The notes: generated from the sequence alone by a model not told the origin. 64,000 nucleotides of DNA from Lachnoanaerobaculum sp. OBRC5-5 (GCF_000296385.1 NZ_JH815185.1:62001-126000); one strand, 5' to 3'. Positions 17,167-26,992 are shown, counted from the stretch's first letter. Numbers and translations: made by a program.

Positions 17167-17466
17167 ATGTTAAGACTAAGGATCAATCCTATTGTTACAA
17201 AAGATCTTAATAGTATCCGTGAATATATTGCAGAAGATAATGAAGAATATGCTACAAAGACAATTAAAGAAATTTATGCTAAATTTGAGAACCTCCAAAT
17301 GTTTCCGGGAATAGGAGCCGATCTTTCAAAGCGTGTCAGTTTTAGGACGGATTATAAATACGCAATATGGGGAGATTATGTGATTATCTATAAAGTAGGA
17401 AAAGAGTATGTTGATATTTATCGTGTTATTAACCGATATCAGGATATTACGAGGATATTTGATTGA
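17167..17466 (+). CDS. RelE/ParE-family toxin
   Basis: A 99-aa toxin of the ParE/RelE superfamily: LRLRINPIVTKDLNSIREYIAED at the N-terminus, YKYAIWGDYVIIYKV in the core and DIYRVINRYQDI at the end, the usual order of this fold. Whether it acts on ribosome-bound mRNA or gyrase cannot be told from sequence. The ATG at 17167 is preferred over an upstream GTG because GGGAG at 17156-17160 is correctly spaced. It forms a complete module with the Phd-type gene. Confidence 0.92.
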   Translation: MLRLRINPIVTKDLNSIREYIAEDNEEYATKTIKEIYAKFENLQMFPGIGADLSKRVSFRTDYKYAIWGDYVIIYKVGKEYVDIYRVINRYQDITRIFD

Positions 17467-17500
17467 TTATAAAAATATAATACACCGAGAGGAGTAAGAT

Positions 17501-17929
17501 ATGCTGTTGGATGCAGAAAGATATGCAAGTGTTATCGAATTCGGAAAGGATGCGGTAACTAAAATCAACGAAGGTAATTTAAAAGAGGGATTTGAAAGTG
17601 CAGATAAAGGCTGGAGTGCCTTCCCGGAGTCGGGGGCCAAGTGGAATCAGGGCTATGGGTATGCTAAATCTTTCTTTAATAAAGCTATTGAAAATAATGA
17701 TTTGGTAAATGCCAAAATATGGCTGGATAGAATGAATGAAAATAATGAGAATCTACATAATTTTGATGAAGAATTGGAGCATATGAAGGGAAAGTATGCA
17801 TATGAAAGCGGTGAGCTTGATAAGGCCTTTGAAATATGGCAAAAAATTGTAAAGATAAAGGCGGTAAGTTACAGATACTTTGAATATGACGATCCTAAGT
17901 ATAAGGAATTCTATAAGTCAAGAAAATAA
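17501..17929 (+). CDS. TPR-like small hypothetical protein
   Basis: A 142-aa acidic helical protein with a repeat-like pattern (FGKDAVTKINEGNLKEGF, AKSFFNKAIENNDLVNAK, GKYAYESGELDKAFEIW) resembling tetratricopeptide helices. Such small TPR-type proteins occur as immunity proteins in toxin arrays. It ends the array and is closed by a strong bidirectional terminator. The function is inferred only from context. Confidence 0.5.
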   Translation: MLLDAERYASVIEFGKDAVTKINEGNLKEGFESADKGWSAFPESGAKWNQGYGYAKSFFNKAIENNDLVNAKIWLDRMNENNENLHNFDEELEHMKGKYAYESGELDKAFEIWQKIVKIKAVSYRYFEYDDPKYKEFYKSRK

Positions 17930-17934
17930 AAAAT

Positions 17935-17976
17935 AAAGCACATAGCCTTGAGAAACTCTAATCTATGTGCTTTTTA
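17935..17976. terminator. Bidirectional terminator before the ABC operon
   Basis: Perfect 11-base arms at 17935-17945 and 17963-17973, with A-tract before and T-tract after, so it can stop both converging transcripts. Confidence 0.9.
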
Positions 17977-17979
17977 ATT

Positions 17980-19668
17980 TTATGAGAATCTGCCTTTAGC
18001 CATCTCATAGGTCTCATCTGCAAGAGACATTGTAGATTTTCTATGTGAAACGAGAACAATAGTCTTTCCTGCGCTTTCCTCTGAGAGTGACTTTAAGATA
18101 ATACCCTCATTCAGTACATCAAGATTGCTGGTAGGCTCATCCAGAAGCAGGAAATCACCATCATGTAAGAAGGCTCTGGTAAGCCCTATACGCTGCTTCT
18201 CACCGTCAGAGAGCGAATCACCCAGCTCGCCGACATTGGTATCATAACCGTTTGGAAGGCCTAATATAAAGTCATGTATACTTGCTTTCTTAGCAGCATT
18301 TTGAATCTCTTCAAGAGTTGCATTTTGCTTTGCAACTCTTATATTATCTGCAATAGTTCCCTGAAACATTACAGTTTCCTGAGTAACATAGCCTGTTATT
18401 TCACGAAGATTCTCAGTATTAACATCCTTTATATTCTTTCCTGAAATATGCACTTCACCTGTTTTTACATCCCAGAATCTCATCAGCAGTTTTAATAGTG
18501 TAGATTTACCGGATCCGCTTACACCATGTATTCCAAGTACCTGACCTTTCTTTATATCAAGAGAAACATTATCAAGTATAGTTTCATCTCCATAGGAGAA
18601 GTTTACGCACTCAACATCAGCACCTTCAAATACAGTATTTTCTTTACCGGATACTTCTTCAACTACCGGTTCTTCTTCAAGCAGCGAAAGTACACGCTCA
18701 CCACAGGCAAGAGTCTGATTGAGATTGTTTGATAAAGAAGACAGTGCAACAGTAGGTCCGAATGAACTCATCATAGCCAGGGTAGCAATCAGCATCTGAG
18801 AAAAAGTTATACTCTCATTTTTATAAAGCATCAACATAGAAAAGAACATTACCCATGAGAAAAGTTGAATAACAATATTTGTAGCTGCTCTTTGAGAACC
18901 CTCGAAAAAGCTGAGCTTTTTTTGATTATCAGACAGTTCTAAAGACTTTGAGTCCATCTCATTTAAGCGTATCTCGCCCTGATTATACTGTAATATTTCA
19001 TCCACACCATACATGCTGTTAATGACAAAGTTATTCAGTTCACCTACATTATTTCTAAATTTCATTCCGGCATCTGCACTGCGACTACCGTTCCAAAGAG
19101 GAAGAGCAATTCCTACAGTCATGTATGCAAGTAATGAAATAATACCTGCAATAAGATGTTGTGACCATATAAATATAACCATTATAAGAGATGTGATAAA
19201 AGCAATGGCTATAGGTGATATGGTATGTGCAAAGAATACCTCCAATAACTCTATATCACTTGTTATAATAGCAATAAGGTTACCTTTTTCCTTACCCTCA
19301 AGTTTTGCAGGACAGAGTTTTCTAAGTACAGCAAAAACCTTATGTCTTATAATTGCAAGTATTCTGAATGCGATATAGTGATTACAGTACTGCTCACCAT
19401 AGTGAAGAATACCCCTTGCAACAGCCATTACGATAAGGGAAATAAATATTGTTCCTGAAAGATTTGGAGCGGAAGTAAATCCGTTATTTAACAGAGTATA
19501 AAGTCCATACAGTATACCGTAGCCACCTGTAATAGTAAGAAAGATGGCACATAAAAAGCCGATGACTCCAAGAAAAATTCCAAGTAACATAACGCCTGTC
19601 AAGGGCTTTACCAAAACAATCAGGCTTCTCATAATAGAAAGCCCGGATCTTCTTGTGGTTTGTTTCAT
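17980..19668 (-). CDS. ABC exporter half-subunit, CydC-like
   Basis: A 562-aa fused permease-ATPase. Six membrane segments lie in residues 20-310. The nucleotide-binding domain has Walker A GVSGSGKST (382-390), signature LSDGE (485-489), Walker B FLLLDEPTS (504-512) and a switch histidine in SHRKST. The signature departs from LSGGQ, as is common in one half of heterodimeric exporters. The start overlaps the stop of the upstream partner by one base. The closest named model is CydC, part of a thiol exporter needed for cytochrome bd, but no cydAB is seen, so the substrate is unknown. Confidence 0.85.
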   Translation of the reverse strand: MKQTTRRSGLSIMRSLIVLVKPLTGVMLLGIFLGVIGFLCAIFLTITGGYGILYGLYTLLNNGFTSAPNLSGTIFISLIVMAVARGILHYGEQYCNHYIAFRILAIIRHKVFAVLRKLCPAKLEGKEKGNLIAIITSDIELLEVFFAHTISPIAIAFITSLIMVIFIWSQHLIAGIISLLAYMTVGIALPLWNGSRSADAGMKFRNNVGELNNFVINSMYGVDEILQYNQGEIRLNEMDSKSLELSDNQKKLSFFEGSQRAATNIVIQLFSWVMFFSMLMLYKNESITFSQMLIATLAMMSSFGPTVALSSLSNNLNQTLACGERVLSLLEEEPVVEEVSGKENTVFEGADVECVNFSYGDETILDNVSLDIKKGQVLGIHGVSGSGKSTLLKLLMRFWDVKTGEVHISGKNIKDVNTENLREITGYVTQETVMFQGTIADNIRVAKQNATLEEIQNAAKKASIHDFILGLPNGYDTNVGELGDSLSDGEKQRIGLTRAFLHDGDFLLLDEPTSNLDVLNEGIILKSLSEESAGKTIVLVSHRKSTMSLADETYEMAKGRFS

Positions 19669-21410
19669 TATTGTGCCACCTCCTTTCTTTTTGAGAAATT
19701 CTCAAGATTCATCTGCTCTGTAAAGAGTTTCTCATAAGCACCTTTATTATTCATAAGTTCAAAGTGAAGCCCTGATTCTACAATACTTCCGTTCTTAAGC
19801 ATAAATATCTCATCACTGTTAACTACATTTGCAAGTCTGTGTGATATAAGAATTATGGTTTTTGTCTTCGATAATTCATGTATTACATTCATTATTATCT
19901 CTTCACTTCCGGCATCAACATTTGAAGTGGCCTCATCAAAGATATATACCGGTGTATTATGAAGAAGAGCTCTTGCAAGTGAGAGTCTTTGCTTTTGTCC
20001 TCCCGAGAGATTGCTTGCATTTGAGGTCAGTTTTGTATCAAGTCCGTATTGAGAATTGATAAAGTCAAGAAGGTTGACCTTCTCCAGTGCCTCATTCATT
20101 TCTTTTTCTGTAGCATTTGGATTGCCCATCAAAAGATTTTCTCTTACAGTACCTGTAAATATCCAACTGCGATGCCCTACCAAAGTAAAATTAGAGAGTA
20201 TTGTTTCGCATGTAAGTTCACTATGCTCGTCATTATTTATCTTCAGGCTTCCTCTGTATTTAGGATTTTTACCCATAAGTATGCCTGCTATAGTGGATTT
20301 ACCGGAGCCTGAGACACCTACTATTGAAACAAAGGACTTTGGTGCAATAGTCATATCTATTCCATTTAATATGGTCTTACTTGAGTCATATGAGAAAGAA
20401 AGATTCTCAAGTGATATTTTTATCTCTTTATCATTTATCTCTTTACTACCTCTTTGTTGCTCAGGGAGATCAAGGAATGCAAATATACGATCACTTGCTT
20501 TCATTCCGTTCATACCTATATGGAAAAAACTTCCTAAAATTCGCATTGGAAGGAAAAATTCTGCTGCAAGGAATAAGATCATCAGCATCCCAAAAAGAGA
20601 AATCTCAGCTTTATAAAACTGTGAAAGGGCACTGATAATTCCTACAGCCGCACCGCCATATGCCACTATATCCATAACAGAGGTACTGTTAAGCTGCATC
20701 ATCAAAACTTTCATTGTTATTTTTCTAAATTGTTCCGACTCTCTATCCATATCATCTGCAGCAGTCTTATCAGCCTGATATATCTTAAGAGTTGTCATAC
20801 CTTGCAGCTTTTCAAGGAAGCTGTCACCAAGACCGTAATATATGTCAAAATAATGGCTGAGCAGCTTTTTAGCTACCACCATTACAAGCATTATAACTAT
20901 AGGTATCAGTGGAACTGCTACAAGAAGAATAAGGGCAGATTTCATGCTGATTCTCATTACAACTATAAATAGAGTAAGTGGAGCAAGTAAGGAGTAGAAA
21001 AACTGACTCAAATATCTGCTAAAATATACTTCAAGCTGTTCCACACCCTCACCTGCCATTTGTACGATTTCAGAGGTATGTACCTGTTCTCTATAAGCAG
21101 GACCCAAGCGAAGTACCTTTTCATAGATACGGTTACGCAAGATTCTCTTTACATTTGCACCTGCATGAAAACTTGCTTTTGTGTAGAGTTTGTCACATAC
21201 CGCTCTTATCAAAACACCTGCAATGACGACAATAACAACTCTTGGAATATGTGATTCAAAGGCTGTATCTAAGAAAACTTCTTGGATAAGCCCGGTAATG
21301 TTTATTGCAATGATTATTTGCATAATAAGAGATATCCATTGCCAAAGAACCTGGTAAAGGATATACTTTCCGGATCCCTTCAAAAGACGAATAAGTCTCA
21401 TTTTAATCAT
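19668..21410 (-). CDS. ABC exporter half-subunit, CydD-like
   Basis: A 580-aa permease-ATPase, first gene of the pair. Membrane segments lie in residues 15-300. The ATPase domain has Walker A GVSGSGKST (365-373), a canonical LSGGQ signature (about 468-472), Walker B VYIFDEATS (about 488-496) and SHRLANV. A GGAGG site stands about 10 bases before the ATG. It should dimerise with the downstream half-transporter. The canonical signature here and the altered one in the partner suggest an asymmetric heterodimer. Substrate unknown. Confidence 0.85.
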   Translation of the reverse strand: MIKMRLIRLLKGSGKYILYQVLWQWISLIMQIIIAINITGLIQEVFLDTAFESHIPRVVIVVIAGVLIRAVCDKLYTKASFHAGANVKRILRNRIYEKVLRLGPAYREQVHTSEIVQMAGEGVEQLEVYFSRYLSQFFYSLLAPLTLFIVVMRISMKSALILLVAVPLIPIVIMLVMVVAKKLLSHYFDIYYGLGDSFLEKLQGMTTLKIYQADKTAADDMDRESEQFRKITMKVLMMQLNSTSVMDIVAYGGAAVGIISALSQFYKAEISLFGMLMILFLAAEFFLPMRILGSFFHIGMNGMKASDRIFAFLDLPEQQRGSKEINDKEIKISLENLSFSYDSSKTILNGIDMTIAPKSFVSIVGVSGSGKSTIAGILMGKNPKYRGSLKINNDEHSELTCETILSNFTLVGHRSWIFTGTVRENLLMGNPNATEKEMNEALEKVNLLDFINSQYGLDTKLTSNASNLSGGQKQRLSLARALLHNTPVYIFDEATSNVDAGSEEIIMNVIHELSKTKTIILISHRLANVVNSDEIFMLKNGSIVESGLHFELMNNKGAYEKLFTEQMNLENFSKRKEVAQ

Positions 21411-21479
21411 AAACTAAAGACCTCCATATTATTTTGTAATATCAATAAATATAGCATATTTGGAACACCTAACTTCAGG

Positions 21480-21815
21480 CTATATTTTTAATTTAGCTGT
21501 TAAAGATGTAAGAGCATGTTGTATACACATGATTGGGTGGTAAAACATGATACGCGGTCCTGAATAACGCATTACCTCCTTGATTTTTACTCTCATATCA
21601 GGAGAATAACAGTGAACCATACAATTACTGCAAAAACTTTTACTTTCCATAAATGGACAATGCTCAATTCTTGAGCGTGCATAGTCCATAAGCTTCTGAC
21701 AATCTTTACATAGAGCGGTATTATGGCCATGCTTCCCACGACAGTATATTTCTATCATCCGAGTTACGGCCTGTAATTCATCATGCCTTTTCTTTTCTAT
21801 TTTTTCTGAATTCAT
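21480..21815 (-). CDS. ygbA: YgbA-like, nitrous-oxide-stimulated promoter family
   Basis: A 111-aa cysteine-rich protein matching the YgbA family: MIEIYCRGKHGHN, ALCKDCQKLMDYARSRI, CPFMESKSFCSNC, VHCYSPDMR and VMRYSGPRIM. The many Cys residues may bind a metal or an iron-sulfur cluster. Family members are expressed under nitrosative stress. The start at 21815 (MNSEKIEK) is chosen for AAAGGAT just upstream. It is upstream of and in line with the ABC pair (69-bp gap), so it may be the leader gene of that operon. Confidence 0.85.
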   Translation of the reverse strand: MNSEKIEKKRHDELQAVTRMIEIYCRGKHGHNTALCKDCQKLMDYARSRIEHCPFMESKSFCSNCMVHCYSPDMRVKIKEVMRYSGPRIMFYHPIMCIQHALTSLTAKLKI

Positions 21816-22016
21816 ACAATTTATCCTTTCAATATAGGAAAATGAAAGATTCAATAATAAACGTAGATTATGTATATATAAATATAGCATGATTTAAGGT
21901 TTTTTTCTATGATAAAATGTTAGGGAAGCCTAAAATATTAGTTGTATTTCAGCTGGAAATCAAAAAGTTAAAATGATAGAATAAAATTATGGTAAATATT
22001 GAAAGGAACATAAACT

Positions 22017-22769
22017 ATGTTTTCAAAAATAAAAGAAAGAGGCTTAAATACAGGTGATTTAAAGTTAATTGCTGTTGTGGCAATGACAATAGATCACTTG
22101 ACATGGCTGCTTTTTCCGGGACTTCAAAGGGTATGGTTTGTATGTGCACTTCATATAATAGGACGACTTACCGCTCCTATTATGTGGTTTTTTATAGCGG
22201 AGGGTTCTTATTATACTAAGGATTCTGTAAAATACATAAAGCGATTATTTTTATTTGCTGTAATATCACATTTTGCATACAGCTTTGCCTTTGGACTGAG
22301 TTCTTTGCCGTTTAAAAGCGGAATATTTAATCAGACAAGTGTTATATGGTCACTTGCAATAGGAGCAACTCTGATATTTGCAGTGCAAAAACATAAATTA
22401 CCTACTTTTGTAACTGTAGCCCTTATAATACTTGCAAACCTGCTTTCATTTCCTGCCGATTGGTCATGTATTGCAGTTATGGTTCCCTTTTTCTTGTATA
22501 TGCATAGAGGGGATTTTAAAAAGCAGTCAGTGGATTATATTATTTTTGCTTTAGTATATGCGGCTGTTTATTTTATATTCATCGACAGGGTTTATGCGGT
22601 ATTACAGCTGTTTATTTGTTTGTGCATACCACTGCTTAGAATGTATAATGGTGAAGTCGGAAGCAATAAAAGCATGAAATGGTTGTTTTATATATACTAT
22701 CCGGCACATTTATTTTTAATAGGTTTTATCAGAATATTATTATATGGAAATATAAATATTTTATTTTAA
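22017..22769 (+). CDS. TraX family membrane protein
   Basis: A 250-aa polytopic membrane protein with about eight hydrophobic segments. LKLIAVVAMTIDHLTW near residue 20, GRLTAPIMWFFIAEG near 60 and the C-terminal YYPAHLFLIGFIR are typical of TraX, first known as the F-pilin N-acetyltransferase. In Firmicutes chromosomes TraX-like proteins are common without conjugation genes and probably acetylate an extracellular substrate. GAAAGGAA precedes the ATG. Confidence 0.88.
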   Translation: MFSKIKERGLNTGDLKLIAVVAMTIDHLTWLLFPGLQRVWFVCALHIIGRLTAPIMWFFIAEGSYYTKDSVKYIKRLFLFAVISHFAYSFAFGLSSLPFKSGIFNQTSVIWSLAIGATLIFAVQKHKLPTFVTVALIILANLLSFPADWSCIAVMVPFFLYMHRGDFKKQSVDYIIFALVYAAVYFIFIDRVYAVLQLFICLCIPLLRMYNGEVGSNKSMKWLFYIYYPAHLFLIGFIRILLYGNINILF

Positions 22770-22782
22770 ATAAGGGGGACAT

Positions 22783-24018
22783 ATGGTAAAAGGTTGGAAA
22801 GACAAGCTTGAAAATCATGTAAATCTAAATGAGAATATCTTTGTTGATATGAAGGTCAAAGGCAATGCAGAGTATGATTTTTGCTGTTTTGGAGTGGATG
22901 AAAACGGAAAACTTTCAGATGACAGATATATGATTTTCTATAACCAAAAGGTGAGCCCAAAAGGTGAGGTAAGTGTTGAATATATAGCTGATGGAGTAAG
23001 GTATACTCTAAATCTGCCAACAATTCCCGATTTTATCAATAGGTTGGTATTTACTGTAAGTATTGACGGCACTCAGACTATGGGAGAGATGAATAGTCTT
23101 GATACTAAAGTATATCAATCCGGAGCTAAAGATATAGAAATGACACTTGGAGGCAATGATTTCTCCAAGGAAAAGGCGGTTATTGTCATGGAGATATACC
23201 GCAAAGATGTTTGGAGAATAGGATGCGTGGCAAGTGGATTTGACGGCGGACTGTCTTCACTTTTGAAATACTTCGGTGGGGAAGAAGTAAGTGAACCGAT
23301 ACAGGAGCCTGTTGTGGAGAAACCTGTAAAAGTATCTCTTGAAAAGAAGATGGAAAAAGCACCTGAGCTTGTAAGTCTTGTAAAACCTCTGGTATTTGAG
23401 TTAAAGAAAAAGAATCTTGAGACTACAGTTGCTAGAGTTGGACTTGTTTTAGATATCTCAGGGTCTATGGTACCTAGATTTAAGAACGGCACTGTTCAGT
23501 CTATTGTAAATAAGACATTGCCTTTGGCAGTACAGTTTGATGATGACGGAGAACTTGATTTTTGGTTTTACGGAACTACAGCGAGGAAGATGAACAGCGT
23601 GAATTTAAAAAACTACACGTCGGCAGTTCCCGAAGATTGGAAACACCTGATGCTGGATCTTGGCGGAAGAAATAATGAGCCTATTGTAATGAGAATGGTA
23701 GTGGATGAATATAAGGATACCAAGATTCCTGCCTATGTACTTTTTATTACAGACGGAGGTGTAAACCAAAAAAGAGAAATACAAAATATCATCACAGAGG
23801 CCTCACATCTGCCGATTTTTTGGCAGTTTGTGGGGGTAGGCGGTAAGAACTACGGTATACTGGAAAAGCTGGATACCATGACCGGAAGATATGTGGACAA
23901 TGCAGGATTTTTTGCTTTGGACGATTTTAAAAAGGTATCAAATGAAGAACTTTATGCCAGGTTATTGGAAGAGTTTCCGTCATGGCTTGAGGAAATAAAG
24001 AAAAAAGGAATGGTTTAG
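22783..24018 (+). CDS. TerD-like domain fused to a VWA (TerY-like) domain
   Basis: A 411-aa cytosolic protein. Residues 8-165 resemble a TerD/TerZ calcium-binding domain (NENIFVDMKVKGNAEYDFCCFGV, FSKEKAVIVMEIYRKDVWRIGCVASGF). After a linker of about 50 residues a von Willebrand A domain follows (about 216-411) with MIDAS motif D224-I-S-G-S228 and FITDGG. TerD and TerY are parts of the tellurium/stress-response complex, usually as separate genes. The fusion joins them in one chain. It lies between traX and the fruK operon, and other TerY-like and macro genes are 4-6 kb downstream. A GGGGG site precedes the ATG. Confidence 0.87.
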   Translation: MVKGWKDKLENHVNLNENIFVDMKVKGNAEYDFCCFGVDENGKLSDDRYMIFYNQKVSPKGEVSVEYIADGVRYTLNLPTIPDFINRLVFTVSIDGTQTMGEMNSLDTKVYQSGAKDIEMTLGGNDFSKEKAVIVMEIYRKDVWRIGCVASGFDGGLSSLLKYFGGEEVSEPIQEPVVEKPVKVSLEKKMEKAPELVSLVKPLVFELKKKNLETTVARVGLVLDISGSMVPRFKNGTVQSIVNKTLPLAVQFDDDGELDFWFYGTTARKMNSVNLKNYTSAVPEDWKHLMLDLGGRNNEPIVMRMVVDEYKDTKIPAYVLFITDGGVNQKREIQNIITEASHLPIFWQFVGVGGKNYGILEKLDTMTGRYVDNAGFFALDDFKKVSNEELYARLLEEFPSWLEEIKKKGMV

Positions 24019-24079
24019 ATTTATGCTATAATGTAGCTCAAATAAAGGTATTTTCTGCATTTGGTTAAGGAGGTAGCGG

Positions 24080-24997
24080 ATGTACTATACAATAACATTA
24101 AATCCGGCAATAGATATGCTTACAAAGGTTGAAAATTTTGAACTTGGTAAGTTAAACAGAACCGGAGAATCGGATTATGTTGTAGGTGGAAAGGGTATAA
24201 ATATTTCACTTTTGCTTAAAAATATCGGTATAGAAAGTAAGGCATTGGGCTTTATAGCAGGATTTACAGGATATTTTATAAAAAATGAATTAAAAAAACA
24301 GGGAATAGAATCTGATTTCGTTGAAACAAAGGGATTTACAAGAATTAATATCAAATTGACCACAGATACCGAGACTGAAATTAACTCTCAAAGCAGTAAG
24401 GTAAGTGCAGAAAATATAAAAGAGTTTTTTGGTACGCTTGAAGGATTAAACAGCGAGGATACCGTTTTTTTATCAGGTAATATTATACCGGGTATGGAAA
24501 GTTATGATTTTGTAAAAATAGCTGAGAAGGTAAGACAAAAAGGCGCAAAGCTTGTTGTTGACAGCAATAAGGATATGGTCCTTAATACTTTAAAATGCAA
24601 ACCTTTTATTGTAAAGCCTAATGAATTTGAACTGGGAGAAATGTTTGGAGTTGAATTAAGCACCATTGAAGATATAAAAAAGTATGCCGGAAAACTTCAG
24701 GAAATGGGTGCACAAAATGTACTGGTTTCAAGAGGAAGTAAGGGGGCAATACTTTTCACATCTACAGGTGAAGTCCTTGGTGCAAATATAGCAAAGGGTA
24801 AGGTTGTCTCAACTATAGCGGCAGGTGACAGTATGCTTGCAATGTTTGTAGCAAAGTATGATGAGACCAAAGACTTTAGACTCAGTTTGCAGTATGCATC
24901 AGCGGCAGGCGGCGCTACTTCATTTTCTGCAGGAGTAGGTAAAAAAGAATTAATAGAAGAACTTTTAGTTCAAATAAAGGTTGATGAGGTACTATAA
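24080..24997 (+). CDS. fruK: 1-phosphofructokinase (PfkB family)
   Basis: A 305-aa sugar kinase that phosphorylates fructose 1-phosphate to fructose 1,6-bisphosphate. TLNPAIDM at the N-terminus, GGKGIN near residue 36 and AAGDSMLAMF near 245 (the catalytic Asp lies in GDS) are the family signatures. The family more often has GAGDSM here, so the first Gly is replaced by Ala. It lies 14 bp upstream of the fructose PTS gene, the normal fru operon order. No fruR gene is next to it. AGGAGG precedes the ATG. Confidence 0.93.
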   Translation: MYYTITLNPAIDMLTKVENFELGKLNRTGESDYVVGGKGINISLLLKNIGIESKALGFIAGFTGYFIKNELKKQGIESDFVETKGFTRINIKLTTDTETEINSQSSKVSAENIKEFFGTLEGLNSEDTVFLSGNIIPGMESYDFVKIAEKVRQKGAKLVVDSNKDMVLNTLKCKPFIVKPNEFELGEMFGVELSTIEDIKKYAGKLQEMGAQNVLVSRGSKGAILFTSTGEVLGANIAKGKVVSTIAAGDSMLAMFVAKYDETKDFRLSLQYASAAGGATSFSAGVGKKELIEELLVQIKVDEVL

Positions 24998-25011
24998 TTT
25001 TAGGGGGTAAA

Positions 25012-26955
25012 ATGAATTTAACACAACTTATTCAATTTGACTTGATTCAGTTCGGCTTTATGGCAAAAGATAAAAAAGATGCCTTGAATAAGCTTACTGA
25101 TATGTTGGTAGAAGAAGGCATAATCGGAAATAAAGATGAGTTTTATAAGGCTCTTTTGGGAAGAGAAGAACTTTCAACTACCGGAGTAGGTGACGGAATA
25201 GCAATACCTCATGCCAAGGCAAGTTGCTTTGAAAAGGCTATGATAATATATGCTAAAAGTGATGAGGGAGTTGAATGGGAAAGTTTTGACTCTCAGCCGG
25301 CAAAGCATATATTTATGATTTGTGCTCCTGCAAACGGTGCTGATGAGCATTTAAAGGCACTGGCTACACTTTCCACAGCACTTATGAATCCTGAGGTTAA
25401 AGGTAAGCTTGACAATGCTACCACAAAGGAAGAGGTAAAGACAATCTTTGAGGACTTTGTAAAGTCAACCGAGGAGGTAAAAGAGAAGCCTAAGGAAGAA
25501 AGCGGCAGTGAAGACAAGAAGTACATTATTGCCGTTACAGCATGTCCTACAGGTATTGCCCATACATTTATGGCTGCAGAGAAGATAAAAGAAGCGGCAA
25601 AGGAGATGGGACTTGATGTCAAGGTTGAAACCAACGGTCAAATCGGTGTAGAAAATAAACTTACTAAAGATGATATTGAAAGAGCTGTAGGTATTATCGT
25701 TGCGGCTGATAAGAAGGTTGAAATCGCAAGGTTTGACGGACATCCTACATTATTTACTAAGGTTGCAGACGGAATAAATAAACCTAAGGAACTGATACAG
25801 ACCGTTTTGGACGGAAACGCAGCCGTATATCATCATAGCGGTGAAAAGAGCAGTAGCGAAAGCACAGAAGGTGAGAGCGTAGGACGTAAGATATATAAGT
25901 ATCTTATGGAAGGCGTCAGCAATATGCTTCCATTTGTAGTGGCAGGCGGAATACTTATAGCTTTGTCATTTTTCTGGGGTATTAATGCTTTCAATCCGGA
26001 GGATCCAAGCTACAATAAATTTGCTGAACTTTTGTTTGTACTCGGTAAGCTTGCATTCAGTATGATGCTGCCTATATTGGCAGGTTTTATAGGAAGAAGT
26101 ATCGCCGACAGACCGGGATTTATAGTCGGTATGGTAGGTGGAATTCTGGCAGATCCAAGTATACTCGGATTAAAAAGTGCGGCATGGCTTAATTACACAC
26201 CTTCGGGATTTTTAGGTGCTTTGGTGGCCGGATTTTTGGCAGGCGGTATTATTATCGCACTCAGATATATATTCTCATGGATTCCACGTTCACTTGACGG
26301 AATAAAGCCGATATTTTTATTCCCTGTACTTGGATCATTTATAATGGGTGTTTTGATGCTCTTTGTAGTAAATGCTCCGATGGCATTTATTATGACATCA
26401 TTTAAGAACTTTATCGAAGCTTTGAGCGGTGGAGAAAAGGTTATCTTAGGATTTGTAGTAGGCTCCATGATGGCTATAGATATGGGAGGTCCGATAAATA
26501 AGGCTGCGTATGTTACGGCAACAGCGCTTGTTACAACATCCGGAACGGCAGGAAGTGATGTTATGGCTGCAAGTATGGTAGGAGGAATGATACCGCCGCT
26601 TGCTATTGCACTTTCGGCTACGATTTATAAGAATCTTTGGCCTGAAACACAAAGAGGAAGTGCTTTTGTAAATTATGTAATGGGATTTGCATTTATAACA
26701 GAGGGAGCAATACCTTTTGCGGCAAGTAATCCGATAAGAGTAATACCGCCACTGTTTTTATCAAGTGGTGTGGCAGGTGCGCTCAGCATGATTTTTGACT
26801 GCAGATCAAGGGCTCCACATGGTGGAATGTTTGCGGTTTTGGTAGGTGCTGTGACAAACCCTGTAATGTATTTGCTTGCTTTAGTTATCGGAACCGTAAT
26901 GGGTGCATTCCTGTTGATAGTATCACTGAATCTTGGAAAAAAGAAAGAAAACTAG
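25012..26955 (+). CDS. fruA: Fructose PTS transporter, EIIABC fusion
   Basis: A 647-aa membrane transporter that imports fructose and phosphorylates it at C1. The EIIA domain (1-150) has the phosphoryl-accepting His67 in IAIPHAKA. The EIIB domain (about 170-270) has Cys178 in VTACPTGIAH. The EIIC permease (about 290-640) has eight or more membrane segments and GGPINKAAY. The order A-B-C is usual in Firmicutes. GGGGG lies a few bases ahead of the ATG. The product feeds FruK. Confidence 0.95.
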   Translation: MNLTQLIQFDLIQFGFMAKDKKDALNKLTDMLVEEGIIGNKDEFYKALLGREELSTTGVGDGIAIPHAKASCFEKAMIIYAKSDEGVEWESFDSQPAKHIFMICAPANGADEHLKALATLSTALMNPEVKGKLDNATTKEEVKTIFEDFVKSTEEVKEKPKEESGSEDKKYIIAVTACPTGIAHTFMAAEKIKEAAKEMGLDVKVETNGQIGVENKLTKDDIERAVGIIVAADKKVEIARFDGHPTLFTKVADGINKPKELIQTVLDGNAAVYHHSGEKSSSESTEGESVGRKIYKYLMEGVSNMLPFVVAGGILIALSFFWGINAFNPEDPSYNKFAELLFVLGKLAFSMMLPILAGFIGRSIADRPGFIVGMVGGILADPSILGLKSAAWLNYTPSGFLGALVAGFLAGGIIIALRYIFSWIPRSLDGIKPIFLFPVLGSFIMGVLMLFVVNAPMAFIMTSFKNFIEALSGGEKVILGFVVGSMMAIDMGGPINKAAYVTATALVTTSGTAGSDVMAASMVGGMIPPLAIALSATIYKNLWPETQRGSAFVNYVMGFAFITEGAIPFAASNPIRVIPPLFLSSGVAGALSMIFDCRSRAPHGGMFAVLVGAVTNPVMYLLALVIGTVMGAFLLIVSLNLGKKKEN

Positions 26956-26960
26956 AAATT

Positions 26961-26992
26961 ACAGGCTTATGGGTTTTACCATAGGCCTGTTT
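26961..26992 (+). terminator. Terminator-like hairpin after fruA
   Basis: Twelve-base arms at 26961-26972 and 26979-26990 with one G-T pair around a 6-base loop. The T-tract is short. Confidence 0.6.

Noticed and set aside
20056-20616. 186-codon plus-strand frame inside the CydD-like gene
   Set aside because: Composition of a shadow frame. The minus-strand gene has intact ABC motifs throughout.
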